Origin: PoT sp049331405
GTDB taxonomy: Bacteria; Planctomycetota; Planctomycetia; Isosphaerales; Isosphaeraceae
Assembly: GCF_049331405.1 (NCBI RefSeq)
Contig: NZ_CP186274.1
Span: forward strand, 9,610,001 to 9,674,000
Length of the DNA: 64,000 nt
Direction of reading: 5' to 3'
Part shown: positions 17,786-27,139 of the stretch, piece by piece
How positions within the stretch are numbered: the first letter of the stretch is position 1
Layout of the letters: each line of letters starts with the position of its first letter
Notes under the pieces: model-generated
What the model was told of the DNA's origin: nothing
Database searches by the model: none
What the model saw: only the letters and a program-made list of their open reading frames with translations
Translations under genes and position numbers: made by a program

Positions 17786-18811
17786 ATGTGGTGGGTAAGG
17801 AAGCGGGAAACGCAACGCCAGAGCCGCCCCGGCCTCGAGGCCATGGAAGGACGCGTCGTCCCCACCACCTTCTATGCGGCCAACTCCGCCCAGTTGGCGG
17901 CGGACGTGGCGACCGCCAACAATAACCCGACCCAGGCGCACACGATCATCCTGGCGAATCACCCGTACAACCTGACCGAGACGCTCCAGATCCAGAACGC
18001 GTCGAACCTGACGATCAAGGGGACGGGCACCAACCCCGCCTCCGTCAGCATCGTCGCCCCGAACGACGGGCGGGCGATCCAGGTCATCGGCGGCAACCTG
18101 TCGCTCGAGAACCTGACCGTCACCGGCGGAAACAGCGTCGAGGTCGGCGGCGGCATCTACTCGGTGAACGCCAACGTCACGCTCGAGGACACCTCGGTCA
18201 CGGGCAACAACGCGAAGGTGATGGGGGGCGGCATCTACGCCCAGGGCGGGAACCTCACGGTCAACAACTCCACGGTCAGCGGCAACATCAGCAACAGGAA
18301 CGGCGGCGGCATCGGCGCCGGGGATGCCACGGTCACGATCTACAATTCGGCCATCAACAACAATTCGGCCATCAACGGCGCGGTGGCGCCGAACGTCCAG
18401 TCGCTCAACTCCGGCGGCGGCATCTACGCCCAGGGGGGGAGCATCGTCGTGACGAGCAGCACCGTCTCCAACAACCGGGCCTTCGCCTCGACCTACGGCG
18501 ACTCGTCCGCGAGCATCGGCGCCGCGTTCTCGACCGAGAACTCTACCGTCACCGTGAACCAGAGCCGCGTCCAGTACAACGTGCTGAACACCATCGCCAG
18601 GCGGGCCAACCCGTCCTTCGGCAGCTCCTTCGCCGCGCAGGGCGGGACCGTCACCATCAGCAACTCGACCGTCGCCGGCAACGGCCCCTCGGGCAAGTAC
18701 GAATTCTATCATCCCGATGCCTCGATTGTGATCAAGAATTCAACCATCGAGGGCAAGACCCTGGTGGGCAGCTACCTCGTCGGGGACAAGCGGCTCATCC
18801 GGCAGTCCTGA
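17786..18811 (+). CDS. Right-handed beta-helix repeat protein with planctomycete N-terminal tag
   Basis: 341 aa. The N-terminus contains RPGLEAMEGRVVPTTF, a variant of the LExLExRxVP tag found on many Isosphaeraceae exported proteins; it replaces an ordinary signal peptide. The body is built of roughly 20-residue repeats rich in Asn, Gly, Ser and Thr (GGGIYSVNANVTLEDTSVTGNN, then GGGIYAQGGNLTV and similar), typical of a parallel beta-helix as in polymorphic outer-membrane and pectate-lyase-like proteins. Adhesive or polysaccharide-related roles are possible but unproven. A very strong ribosome site, AAGGAGGAG, is 7-9 bases upstream of ATG 17786. Confidence 0.85.
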   Translation: MWWVRKRETQRQSRPGLEAMEGRVVPTTFYAANSAQLAADVATANNNPTQAHTIILANHPYNLTETLQIQNASNLTIKGTGTNPASVSIVAPNDGRAIQVIGGNLSLENLTVTGGNSVEVGGGIYSVNANVTLEDTSVTGNNAKVMGGGIYAQGGNLTVNNSTVSGNISNRNGGGIGAGDATVTIYNSAINNNSAINGAVAPNVQSLNSGGGIYAQGGSIVVTSSTVSNNRAFASTYGDSSASIGAAFSTENSTVTVNQSRVQYNVLNTIARRANPSFGSSFAAQGGTVTISNSTVAGNGPSGKYEFYHPDASIVIKNSTIEGKTLVGSYLVGDKRLIRQS

Positions 18812-18839
18812 GCCCCTCCACGCAGACGGGAGCCGATCG

Positions 18840-18864
18840 TCGCCTCGCCCCTCGGGCGGGGCGA
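18840..18864 (+). terminator. Probable terminator after beta-helix gene
   Basis: TCGCCTCGCCC and GGGCGGGGCGA form an 11-bp GC-rich stem with one wobble and a 3-base loop, 28 bases after the stop at 18811. A short TCCCGTTT follows. Confidence 0.55.
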
Positions 18865-19048
18865 TCCCGTTTACCCCCCGAGAAGAATCCCCATCCCGCC
18901 TCCAGAGCCGCCCCCCCTCCGAATCCGCAATCGCGAAGATCGCCGGGGTTCCCTCTTGCTTCCGGGCCTCGGATTCGGCATCCTAATCCGCCGCTGCATA
19001 GTGAACGCATGAATAGAAACCCAGGATCGCTGGCGGGGAGTGTGCGCC

Positions 19049-22000
19049 ATGGCGACGGTCTGGAGTGCGGAGCAGGTCCTGGCCCTGGCGCCCGACGCGG
19101 GGTCGGCCAAGTCGGGCAAGGATTTGTCGTCTCCCAAAAAGTGGAAGAGCCTGGGGGTCGGCGAGGAGATCCTCTGGGGAGAGTGCCAGGGGAGCGGATC
19201 CTCCCCCTATCAGACGAAGATCTCGCTGGCCGAGCCGGCCTTCCATTGTTCATGCCCGAGCCGGAAGTTCCCCTGCAAGCACTCGCTCGGGCTCCTGCTG
19301 ATCTGGGCGAATCAGGCGACGGCCTTCGACAGGGGGGCGCCGCCGGTCTGGGTCGCCTCCTGGCTCGAAGGACGCGCCAAGCGGGCCGATCAGAAGGCGC
19401 AGAAGGACAAGGAGCGCCAGGAGAAGATCGAGAAGGGGGAGGCCGTCGTCGACACCGCCGCCCAGAAGAAGCGCGAGCAGGCGAGGTCGGCCAAGGTCGA
19501 CGCCGGGCTCGAGGACCTCGGGCTCTGGATGGGCGACCTGCTGCGTCAGGGGCTCGCCAGCCTGCAGAGCCAGGGAGCCGATCCCTGGGAGGAGCAGGCG
19601 AGGAGGATGATCGACGCCCAGGCCCCCGGCCTGGCCAGGCGCCTCCGGCAGATCTCCGCCTTGCCCCTCTCGGGCGACGGCTGGAACGGCCCCTTGCTCG
19701 ACCGCCTGGCCCGGCTCCACCTCGTCATCGAGGGCAAGCGACGGGTCGAGTCGCTCCCGGAGGATTTGCAGGCCGAGGTGCGGTCGGTCATCGGGTTCCC
19801 CGTCGATCAGAACGAGGTGCGGGCGCGACCCGGCGTCCGCGACGTCTGGCAAGTCATCGGCCAGCGCGTCGAGGTCGAGGATCGGCTCCGCTCCCAGCGC
19901 ACCTGGCTCGTCGGCCGCAACGCCGGCAAGCCGGCCCAGATCCTCGACTTCGCCTACGGCTCGACCCAATCCCTCGACGCGACGCTTACTCCGGGGTTCC
20001 AGTTCGAGGCCGAACTCGCCTATTTCCCGGGTGCCTTCCCGCTTCGGGCCCTCATCAAGGAACGATTCGGGCCGACCGAGGCCCTCACGGCCCCCGCCGG
20101 CCATACCTCGATTGCCACGGCCTACGCCGGCTACGCCAAGGCCCTGACGCGCACCCCCTGGCTCGAGCTTTACCCGTTGTGCCTCGAGGGGGTCACGCTC
20201 GGGCGCAGCGGCGAGTCATGGCTGCTTCGGGATGCGGAGGGCCTGACCTTGCCCCTCTCGCCGCAATTCGGGCAGGGTTGGGAACTCCTCGGGATCAGCG
20301 GCGGCCAGCCCTTCGCGATGGCGGGGGAGTTCGACGGCCAGAGCCTCACCCCGCTCGCCTCCTGGTTCGAGGGGCGGTATCAGATGATCTCCTACGCCGA
20401 CTCGGAGCCCACCACGCGGGGGGCGAGCCCCATCGACGCCCCCGAGAACCTCGCGGCCTTCTGGAAGGAGCTCTCCGCCAGTGCCCTGATCGGCGTCGAG
20501 CGGCGGCCGGCCCCCACGTTGCCGGTCACGAGCGCCCTGGCGGCCTCAAACTTCGGCGACTCCCAGGGTCCTGCGCAATTGCTCGGGCTCGCGGCGGCCT
20601 CGACGCTCTATCACCAGGTCGGCCGCAAGCCGGGCCGCGACTCTTCGCCCGCGATCACGCCCCCGCCTCCTGACGAGCGGCCGCAATGCGAAGGCCGGCA
20701 GTCGCAGCGACTCGAGCGCATCCTGAATGGCGACCACTTCCAGTTCCTCGAGGAGTGTCTCGGCCTGCTGGACGCCTCGGGCCTGCGGCTCGAAGGGTCG
20801 ACCCTCCCCGAGTTGCTGACGAAGGCGAGGCAGGACAGCAAGCTCCGCCGGCCGCTGCTCAAGGTGATCGGGAACCGAGGCCGCTGGCTCGCGAGTCTCA
20901 ACCCCGACTGGGCCTTCGCCGCGGTTGACTCCGAGCTTACGGACTTCGACGCAACCTGGCAGACCGGAACCCGGGCCGAGCGTCGCCAGGCTCTTAGGTC
21001 CGCCCGCGCGAACGACCCCGCGAAGGGGCTCGTCCTGGTCACGTCCACCTGGACCAAGGAAACGGCCGACGACCGCGCGGCGTTCGTGGAGGCCCTCGTG
21101 GTGGGGCTCGGCATGGACGACGAGCAGTTCCTGGAAGCGGCCCTCGACGACAAGAGCAAGCAGGTCCGCAAGGCGGCGGCCGAGTTGCTGACGCGCCTGC
21201 CCGAGTCGAGGCTCTGCGCCCGGATGATCGAGCGGGCCGGGCCGCTCCTTGCCTTCTCGGAGGCTCCCGTGAAGGGCCGCAAGCCCCCGACGACGGCCAG
21301 GGCCGTCGCCGTCTCGCCCCCCTCGGGCTGCGATAAGGCGATGATCCGCGACGGCATTGAGGCCAAGCCGCCGACCGGCACGGGCGAGCGCTCGTGGTGG
21401 CTCGAGCAGGTCGTCGCCTCGACGCCACTTGAGACCTGGTGCCGTACGCAGGACGACACGCCCGAGCGACTCGTGAAGGGGCTCGTCGAGCACAAGAGCG
21501 AGTGGAACGAACTGCTCTGGAGGGCCTGGGCCGCGGCCTCGACGCGGAGTCGAAACGCAACGTGGGCTCTCGCATTGCTCGCGAACCCACCCGAGGACGA
21601 TGACACCACGTTTCCGCTGGTTGAGGGTCTCCTCTCGATCCTGCCGACCACGGATCGGGACACATTCCTGTTCGACTTGCTCCGTTCCTCCACGGCCGAC
21701 CTCGGCGAGAAGCACCCGGCGTTCAACCTGCTCCAGCAGTGCGAGGGAGAGTTGGAGATCGGGCTGGCCAGGGAGGTCCTGCACAGGGTGCGACGGCCGG
21801 TCGACGAGGAGCTCGACTGGCTCGCCAGGGAGGATGACGACGGTTTCCAGGATCGGACGCGCCCCTCCCCGAGATCAAGGCGGCTCGACTACGAGCTGTA
21901 CCCATTCATCACGGGCCTCGCCCGCATGTTGCCCCCGAGCTTGATCGAGGAGGCCGAGTTCGGCTTCCCCGAAGTGCTGCCGTCAGGTGTTTACTTCTGC

Positions 22001-22069
22001 ACGGCCTATCGAGAGTTTCTCGACGCCCTGCGGTTCCGCCACGAGATGCACGAGGAGTTCGCCCGATGA
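19049..22069 (+). CDS. SWIM zinc-finger protein with DUF5691-like C-terminal region
   Basis: 1006 aa. Residues 67-78 are a SWIM zinc finger (CxC, six residues, CxH; Cys67, Cys69, Cys76, His78), a domain that binds DNA or protein. A coiled, Lys/Glu-rich segment follows (about 110-155). From about residue 545 the sequence looks like the DUF5691 family (LLKVIGNRGRWLASLNPDW, ALDDKSKQVRKAAAELLTRL), a HEAT-like helical region that in other genomes I recall as a separate neighbouring gene. Here the two are one polypeptide. ATG 19049 is preferred over GTG 19040; GGGGAG precedes it. Its stop overlaps the MoxR start (ATGA), so the two are translationally coupled. First gene of a four-gene operon. Confidence 0.85.
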   Translation: MATVWSAEQVLALAPDAGSAKSGKDLSSPKKWKSLGVGEEILWGECQGSGSSPYQTKISLAEPAFHCSCPSRKFPCKHSLGLLLIWANQATAFDRGAPPVWVASWLEGRAKRADQKAQKDKERQEKIEKGEAVVDTAAQKKREQARSAKVDAGLEDLGLWMGDLLRQGLASLQSQGADPWEEQARRMIDAQAPGLARRLRQISALPLSGDGWNGPLLDRLARLHLVIEGKRRVESLPEDLQAEVRSVIGFPVDQNEVRARPGVRDVWQVIGQRVEVEDRLRSQRTWLVGRNAGKPAQILDFAYGSTQSLDATLTPGFQFEAELAYFPGAFPLRALIKERFGPTEALTAPAGHTSIATAYAGYAKALTRTPWLELYPLCLEGVTLGRSGESWLLRDAEGLTLPLSPQFGQGWELLGISGGQPFAMAGEFDGQSLTPLASWFEGRYQMISYADSEPTTRGASPIDAPENLAAFWKELSASALIGVERRPAPTLPVTSALAASNFGDSQGPAQLLGLAAASTLYHQVGRKPGRDSSPAITPPPPDERPQCEGRQSQRLERILNGDHFQFLEECLGLLDASGLRLEGSTLPELLTKARQDSKLRRPLLKVIGNRGRWLASLNPDWAFAAVDSELTDFDATWQTGTRAERRQALRSARANDPAKGLVLVTSTWTKETADDRAAFVEALVVGLGMDDEQFLEAALDDKSKQVRKAAAELLTRLPESRLCARMIERAGPLLAFSEAPVKGRKPPTTARAVAVSPPSGCDKAMIRDGIEAKPPTGTGERSWWLEQVVASTPLETWCRTQDDTPERLVKGLVEHKSEWNELLWRAWAAASTRSRNATWALALLANPPEDDDTTFPLVEGLLSILPTTDRDTFLFDLLRSSTADLGEKHPAFNLLQQCEGELEIGLAREVLHRVRRPVDEELDWLAREDDDGFQDRTRPSPRSRRLDYELYPFITGLARMLPPSLIEEAEFGFPEVLPSGVYFCTAYREFLDALRFRHEMHEEFAR

Positions 22070-23262
22070 GCGCCAAGGCCGCCCGCACCAGCAGGAACGC
22101 CCAAGAGGCCACCCCTCCCGCCGAGGCCGTCGCGGCGGCTGCCGTCGACGGAGTCGAGGTTCCGATCAGCTCGAAACCGGGTACGACCGAGGTTCTCCGC
22201 CGCCACGCGGAGGAGCAGTTCGCCGAGGAGCTGCACGAGCTTGCGAAGGCGGACAACCGGCCTCGCCCCCCGCGCTGGCTGCTCTCCCCCTGGGCCGTCT
22301 CCACATATCTGCTCGGCGGGACTCTCGACAGCGGGTTCGTGGTCACGCCCAAGTACATCGGCAACCGTCGCCTGATGGAAGTCGCCATCTCGACGCTCGC
22401 GACCGACCGTGCGCTCCTGCTGCTCGGCGTGCCGGGGACGGCCAAGAGCTGGGTCTCGGAGCACCTCGCCGCCGCGATCTCGGGCGACTCGACCCGGCTC
22501 GTCCAGGGGTCCGCCGGCACGAGCGAGGAGGCGATCCGCTACGGCTGGAACTATGCCTTGCTGCTGGCGAAAGGCCCATCGATGGACGCGATCGTGCCGA
22601 GCCCGATCATGCGGGCGATGCAGGACGGCAAGATCGCCCGCGTCGAGGAGCTGACCCGGATCCCGGCCGACGTGCAGGATACGCTCATCACGATCCTCTC
22701 GGAGAAGACGCTCCCCATCCCCGAGCTGAACGGCGAGACCCAGGCGACCAAGGGGTTCAGCCTGATCGCCACGGCGAACAACCGCGACAAGGGGGTCAAC
22801 GAGCTCTCGAGCGCCCTGAAGCGTCGGTTCAACACGGTCGTGCTGCCGACCCCCGAGACGGCCGACGAGGAGGTGGAGATCGTCCGGCGGCGGGTCGAGA
22901 GCCTCGGCAGGGCCTTGGAGCTGCCGGCCGAGCCGCCGGGGCTCGAGGAGATCAGGCGCGTGGTCACGGTCTTCCGCGAGCTCCGCGAGGGGGCGACCGC
23001 CGACGGCAAGACCAAGGTGAAGCAGCCGAGCGGCACGATGAGCACGGCCGAGGCCATCTCCGTCGTCAACCAGGGGCTCGCGCTGGCCGGGCACTTCGGC
23101 GACGGCTCGCTCCGCGCCGGCGACCTCGCCGCCGGGCTCGTCGGGGCGGTGGTGAAGGACCCGGTCCAGGACCGCGTGGTCTGGCTCGAATACATGGAGA
23201 CGGTCGTCAAGGAACGCGACGGCTGGAAGGACCTCTATCGCGCCTGCCGCGACGTGATCTGA
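22066..23262 (+). CDS. MoxR-type AAA+ ATPase
   Basis: 398 aa. Walker A is GVPGTAKS (121-128). The Walker B region reads RVEELTRIP, so the usual Asp-Glu is Glu-Glu here. Sensor 1 is IATANNRDKGVNEL and the arginine-finger region is ALKRRFNTV. The N-terminal 100 residues contain a conserved-looking SPWAVSTYLLGGTLDSGF segment that may contact partners. MoxR ATPases work with VWA proteins as metal-cofactor-insertion chaperones or in stress and conflict systems (RavA-ViaA, NorQ-NorD). The gene overlaps the SWIM gene by four bases; the VWA partner is two genes downstream. The stop lies in a short tandem repeat (TGATC three times). Confidence 0.92.
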   Translation: MSAKAARTSRNAQEATPPAEAVAAAAVDGVEVPISSKPGTTEVLRRHAEEQFAEELHELAKADNRPRPPRWLLSPWAVSTYLLGGTLDSGFVVTPKYIGNRRLMEVAISTLATDRALLLLGVPGTAKSWVSEHLAAAISGDSTRLVQGSAGTSEEAIRYGWNYALLLAKGPSMDAIVPSPIMRAMQDGKIARVEELTRIPADVQDTLITILSEKTLPIPELNGETQATKGFSLIATANNRDKGVNELSSALKRRFNTVVLPTPETADEEVEIVRRRVESLGRALELPAEPPGLEEIRRVVTVFRELREGATADGKTKVKQPSGTMSTAEAISVVNQGLALAGHFGDGSLRAGDLAAGLVGAVVKDPVQDRVVWLEYMETVVKERDGWKDLYRACRDVI

Positions 23263-23324
23263 TCTGATCTGAGCCAACCCCTCGAGACCGATCCTCATCC
23301 CCAAGTCTGTCGCGAGCCGCAACG

Positions 23325-25709
23325 ATGACCGCGAAAACTCGCACGCGAGCTTCCGACGCCGACGCCGCAACGTCCTCGGCCGTGTTCGTCCTGGGGGTCC
23401 GCCACCACGGACCGGGCTCGGCCAGGAGCGTCCTCAAGGCGCTCGAGACGATCGAGCCCGACGTCGTGCTGGTCGAGGGCCCGCCCGACGGCAACGCCGC
23501 AATCCCCTGGCTCGGCCACGCGGAGATGACACCTCCCGTCGCCCTCCTGATCTACCGGCCGGAGCAGCCGAAGGACGCGGCGTATTACCCGTTCGCCGAG
23601 TTCTCCCCCGAGTTCCAGGCCCTCCGCTATGCCCTGAAGCACAAAGTCCCCGCGCGGTTCATGGACCTCCCCATGACCCACCAGCTCGGCCTGGAGCCGG
23701 AACCGCCCGTGCTGCCCGTGGCCCCTCCCGAGAGCCTCGACGGGGAGGACACCCCCGAAGAGGACGAGGCCCCCGAGGAGGACGAGGCCCCCGAGGGAGC
23801 TGAGGAGGAGCAGATCCCGAAAGCCGCGGCCCGGCGGCTCCGCGTCGATCCCTTGCAGGTCCTGGCCGAGGCCGCCGGGTTCGAGGAGGGAGAACGCTGG
23901 TGGGAGCACGTCGTCGAGCACCGTCGCGACGGGGCCGACCTGTTCGCCGCGATCCTCGAGGCGATGGCCGTCGTACGCGACGACGCCCCGCCGGTCGAGG
24001 ACCTGCGCGAGCTCCGCCGCGAGGCTTACATGCGCACGACCATCCGCGAGGCCCAGGCCGAGGGCAAGGAGCGGATCGCCGTGATCTGCGGGGCCTGGCA
24101 TGCCCCGGCACTCACCCCCGAACGCTGGCCCTCCGCCCGAGACGATGCGGCCCTGCTCAAGGGTCTCCCCAAGGCCAAGGTCGCCGCGACCTGGGTCCCC
24201 TGGACGAACGGCCGGCTCGCCTTCGATAGCGGCTACGGGGCCGGCGTGCAGTCTCCAGGCTGGTACTCGCACCTCTGGTCGGCCCCCGACGAGGTCGTCG
24301 GCCGCTGGATGACCAGGGTTGCTCGGCTGCTCCGCGATGAGGGGCTCGACGCCTCGTCCGCCTCGGTGATCGAGTCGGTCCGCCTGGCCGAGACGCTCGC
24401 GGCCCTCAGGGACCGGCCGCTCCCCGGCCTGGCCGAGCTCGACGAGGCCGCGCGCACCGTCTTCTGCTTCGGCGACGACACGCCGATGCAGCTCGTCCGG
24501 CGGAAGCTGACCGTCGGCGACGTGATGGGGCAGGTGCCGAGCGAGACCCCGATGGTCCCGCTCCAGGCCGACCTCATCCGGATCCAGAAGCAGCTCCGGA
24601 TGGCTCCCGAGTCGGCCCAGACGACCAAGGTGCTCGACCTCCGCGAGCCCAACGACCTGGCGCGGAGCCGGCTCCTGCACAGGCTCGCCCTGCTCGGGAT
24701 CGCCTGGGGGACGCCGGCGCAGTCCACCAGCAAGGGGACGTTCAAGGAGGCCTGGCAACTCCAGTGGCACCCCGAGTTCGCCGTCGCGATCATCGAGGCG
24801 AGCACCTGGGGGACCTCGGTCCTCGACGCGGCGACGGCCAAGGCGAGCGAGGTCGCCTCGCGCGAGTCGAACCTCGCCGAGCTGGCCAGGATGCTCGACG
24901 CGGCCATCCTCGCCGACCTCCCCGAGGCCGCCGCCCGGATCATGGCGCAAGTCGAGGCCCGATCGGCCCTGGCCGGCGACGTGCTCGAGCTCATGGCCGC
25001 CTTGCCCCCGCTGGCGAACCTGCTCCGCTACGGCAACGTCCGCAAGGCCGACGTCGCCATGGTCGGCCACTCCGTGCTGGGGATGATCGACCGCGTCTGC
25101 ATCGGCCTGCCCATCGCCTGCGGGTCGCTCGACGATGCGGCGGCGACTTTGATGTTCGACGCGGTCGGGAAGTCCGACTCGGCGATCCGGCTCGTCGACG
25201 ACGCCGAGCACCTCGCCTCCTGGCAGAAGGCCCTGGAGCATGTCGCCGTCTCAACCCGGATCCACCAGCTCATCGTCGGCCGCTGCTGCCGGCTCCTGCT
25301 CGACGCCCGCGCGCTCGACGCCGAGGAGGTCGCCCGGCGGATGAACCTCTCGATCTCGACGGCCAGCGAGCCCGCGAAGGCCGCCGCCTGGCTCGAAGGG
25401 TTCCTCAAGGGGAGCGGCGAGATCCTCGTCCACGACGACGGCCTCTTCGCCATCATCGACCGCTGGCTCGCGGAGCTGCACCCCGACGCCTTCACCCAGC
25501 TCCTGCCAATCCTCAGGCGGACCTTCGGGGCCTTCGAGGCTCCCGTCCGGCGCAACCTCGGCGAGAAGGCCAAGCGGAGCACTTCGCCGACCCCGAAGGC
25601 CGCGTCGAAGCCCAGCAGCAACGCCGACTTCGACGCAGAACGGGCGGCCAACGTCCTGCCCCTGCTGATGCACCTCCTCGGCCCGCAGAAACAGGCCGAT
25701 CCGTCATAA
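23325..25709 (+). CDS. DUF5682-family protein (MoxR/VWA partner)
   Basis: 794 aa, no signal peptide. The N-terminus GVRHHGPGSARSVLKALETI followed by PDVVLVEGPPDGN, and later ERIAVICGAWHAPAL, are the features I associate with DUF5682; they resemble the TraB/ChaN-like hydrolase fold with paired His residues. An acidic low-complexity insert is at about residues 141-162 (repeats of PEEDEA). The C-terminal two thirds are helical (LADLPEAAARIMAQVEARS and similar). Function is unknown; the fixed position between MoxR and VWA genes suggests a subunit of one complex. It starts 62 bases after the MoxR stop. Confidence 0.8.
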   Translation: MTAKTRTRASDADAATSSAVFVLGVRHHGPGSARSVLKALETIEPDVVLVEGPPDGNAAIPWLGHAEMTPPVALLIYRPEQPKDAAYYPFAEFSPEFQALRYALKHKVPARFMDLPMTHQLGLEPEPPVLPVAPPESLDGEDTPEEDEAPEEDEAPEGAEEEQIPKAAARRLRVDPLQVLAEAAGFEEGERWWEHVVEHRRDGADLFAAILEAMAVVRDDAPPVEDLRELRREAYMRTTIREAQAEGKERIAVICGAWHAPALTPERWPSARDDAALLKGLPKAKVAATWVPWTNGRLAFDSGYGAGVQSPGWYSHLWSAPDEVVGRWMTRVARLLRDEGLDASSASVIESVRLAETLAALRDRPLPGLAELDEAARTVFCFGDDTPMQLVRRKLTVGDVMGQVPSETPMVPLQADLIRIQKQLRMAPESAQTTKVLDLREPNDLARSRLLHRLALLGIAWGTPAQSTSKGTFKEAWQLQWHPEFAVAIIEASTWGTSVLDAATAKASEVASRESNLAELARMLDAAILADLPEAAARIMAQVEARSALAGDVLELMAALPPLANLLRYGNVRKADVAMVGHSVLGMIDRVCIGLPIACGSLDDAAATLMFDAVGKSDSAIRLVDDAEHLASWQKALEHVAVSTRIHQLIVGRCCRLLLDARALDAEEVARRMNLSISTASEPAKAAAWLEGFLKGSGEILVHDDGLFAIIDRWLAELHPDAFTQLLPILRRTFGAFEAPVRRNLGEKAKRSTSPTPKAASKPSSNADFDAERAANVLPLLMHLLGPQKQADPS

Positions 25710-25754
25710 AACAACCGCTCATCGGTTCAACGATCCCATCCGAAGGGGCTGGCC

Positions 25755-26924
25755 ATGAACTCGTCCGAATCCAACAAAGAGCGGCTGCGGCGCTGGCGGA
25801 TGATGCTCGGCGGTGAGCAGGACGGCACCGGATGCACGCTGCAAGGGGCCGACCTCTCCATCGACGGGGCGCTCGGGGAGCTGTACGACTCCTCGGAGAA
25901 GCGCCGGGGCGGGATGGGGAGCTCCACGCCCAAGGTCGCGCGCTGGCTGGGGGACATCCGCAAGTTCTTCCCGACGCCGGTGGTCCAGATGCTCCAGAAG
26001 GACGCCCTGGAACGGCTCAGCCTCCAGCAGATGCTGCTCCAGCCCGAGCTGCTCCAGGCCGTCGAGCCCGACGTCCACCTCGTGGCGAATATCCTGGCGC
26101 TCAACTCGATCCTCCCGGCCAAGACTCGCGAGACGGCCAGGCTCGTCGTCCGCAAGGTCGTCGACGAACTCCAACGCAAGCTCGAGAACCCGACCCGGCA
26201 GGCGATCCTCGGCAGCCTCAACCGGGCGATCAGGAACCGCAGGCCCAGGCACAACGAGATCGACTGGAACCGGACCATTCGCGCGAACTTGCGGCACTAC
26301 CAGCCCGAGTATCAGACGATCGTCCCCGAGACGCGAATCGGCTACGGCCGCAAGCGGCAGGCCCTCCGCGAGGTGATCCTCTGCGTCGACCAGAGCGGCT
26401 CGATGGCCAGCTCGGTCGTCTACGCCGGGATCTTCGGCGCGGTGCTCGCCAGCCTCCCCGCCTTGAAGACCCGGGTGGTCGTCTTCGACACGGACGTCGT
26501 CGACCTCACCGACGAGCTCGACGACCCGGTCGAGCTCCTCTTCGGCACCCAGCTCGGGGGCGGGACCGACATCCACCGCGCCCTCTCGTACTGCCAGGGG
26601 CTCGTCCGCCAGCCGCAGGACACGATCCTCATCCTCATCTCCGACCTCTTCGAGGGAGGCGACGAGAAGCGGATGCTCTCCGTCCTGGGCCACTTCGCGG
26701 CCTCCGGGGTCCAGACGATCGGGCTCCTCGCCCTCAACGACGACGGGGCCCCGAGCTACGACCACCGGAACGCCGGGGCGATGGCCGCGATGGGGATCCC
26801 GGTCTTCGCCTGCACCCCCGACCTCTTCCCCGACATGATGGCCGCCGCCATCGGGCGGCAGGACCTCGGCCAGTGGGCCGCCGCGTCCGACATCGCCGTC
26901 GCCCGCCCGGACTCGAGGTCGTGA
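25755..26924 (+). CDS. VWA-domain protein (CoxE-like)
   Basis: 389 aa. The C-terminal half is a von Willebrand factor A domain with a MIDAS motif DQSGS (212-216), the threonine site in GGGTDIHRAL, and ISDLFEGGD. This is the CoxE-like arrangement that pairs with MoxR ATPases. The N-terminal 200 residues are helical and basic (RLVVRKVVDELQRKLENP). It is probably cytoplasmic, binding the MoxR hexamer or its substrate through the MIDAS metal. It starts 45 bases after the DUF5682 gene and appears to be the last gene of the operon; the next gene begins over 200 bases on. Confidence 0.9.
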   Translation: MNSSESNKERLRRWRMMLGGEQDGTGCTLQGADLSIDGALGELYDSSEKRRGGMGSSTPKVARWLGDIRKFFPTPVVQMLQKDALERLSLQQMLLQPELLQAVEPDVHLVANILALNSILPAKTRETARLVVRKVVDELQRKLENPTRQAILGSLNRAIRNRRPRHNEIDWNRTIRANLRHYQPEYQTIVPETRIGYGRKRQALREVILCVDQSGSMASSVVYAGIFGAVLASLPALKTRVVVFDTDVVDLTDELDDPVELLFGTQLGGGTDIHRALSYCQGLVRQPQDTILILISDLFEGGDEKRMLSVLGHFAASGVQTIGLLALNDDGAPSYDHRNAGAMAAMGIPVFACTPDLFPDMMAAAIGRQDLGQWAAASDIAVARPDSRS

Positions 26925-27139
26925 CCTCGAGGCCCGGCCCCTCACCGATGGCCGCACACGCCCCGGAGAGGCATTGATCCCTCTCGCGGGATAGACCCTT
27001 TCACAAAAGCAACACCCGTTCAGCTTCAATCCTGCGGGCCCTCGAAACGCGACCTAGGGTTGATCCTAGAGGCGAAATCATCGATGGCGAAGCAGCCCGT
27101 CGGCCGCCACCGACCGACCCAGATGAAGTGGAACGGACG

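Noticed and set aside
23255..23273. Tandem TGATC repeat at the MoxR stop codon
   Set aside because: Only three short copies; likely slippage noise with no evident function.
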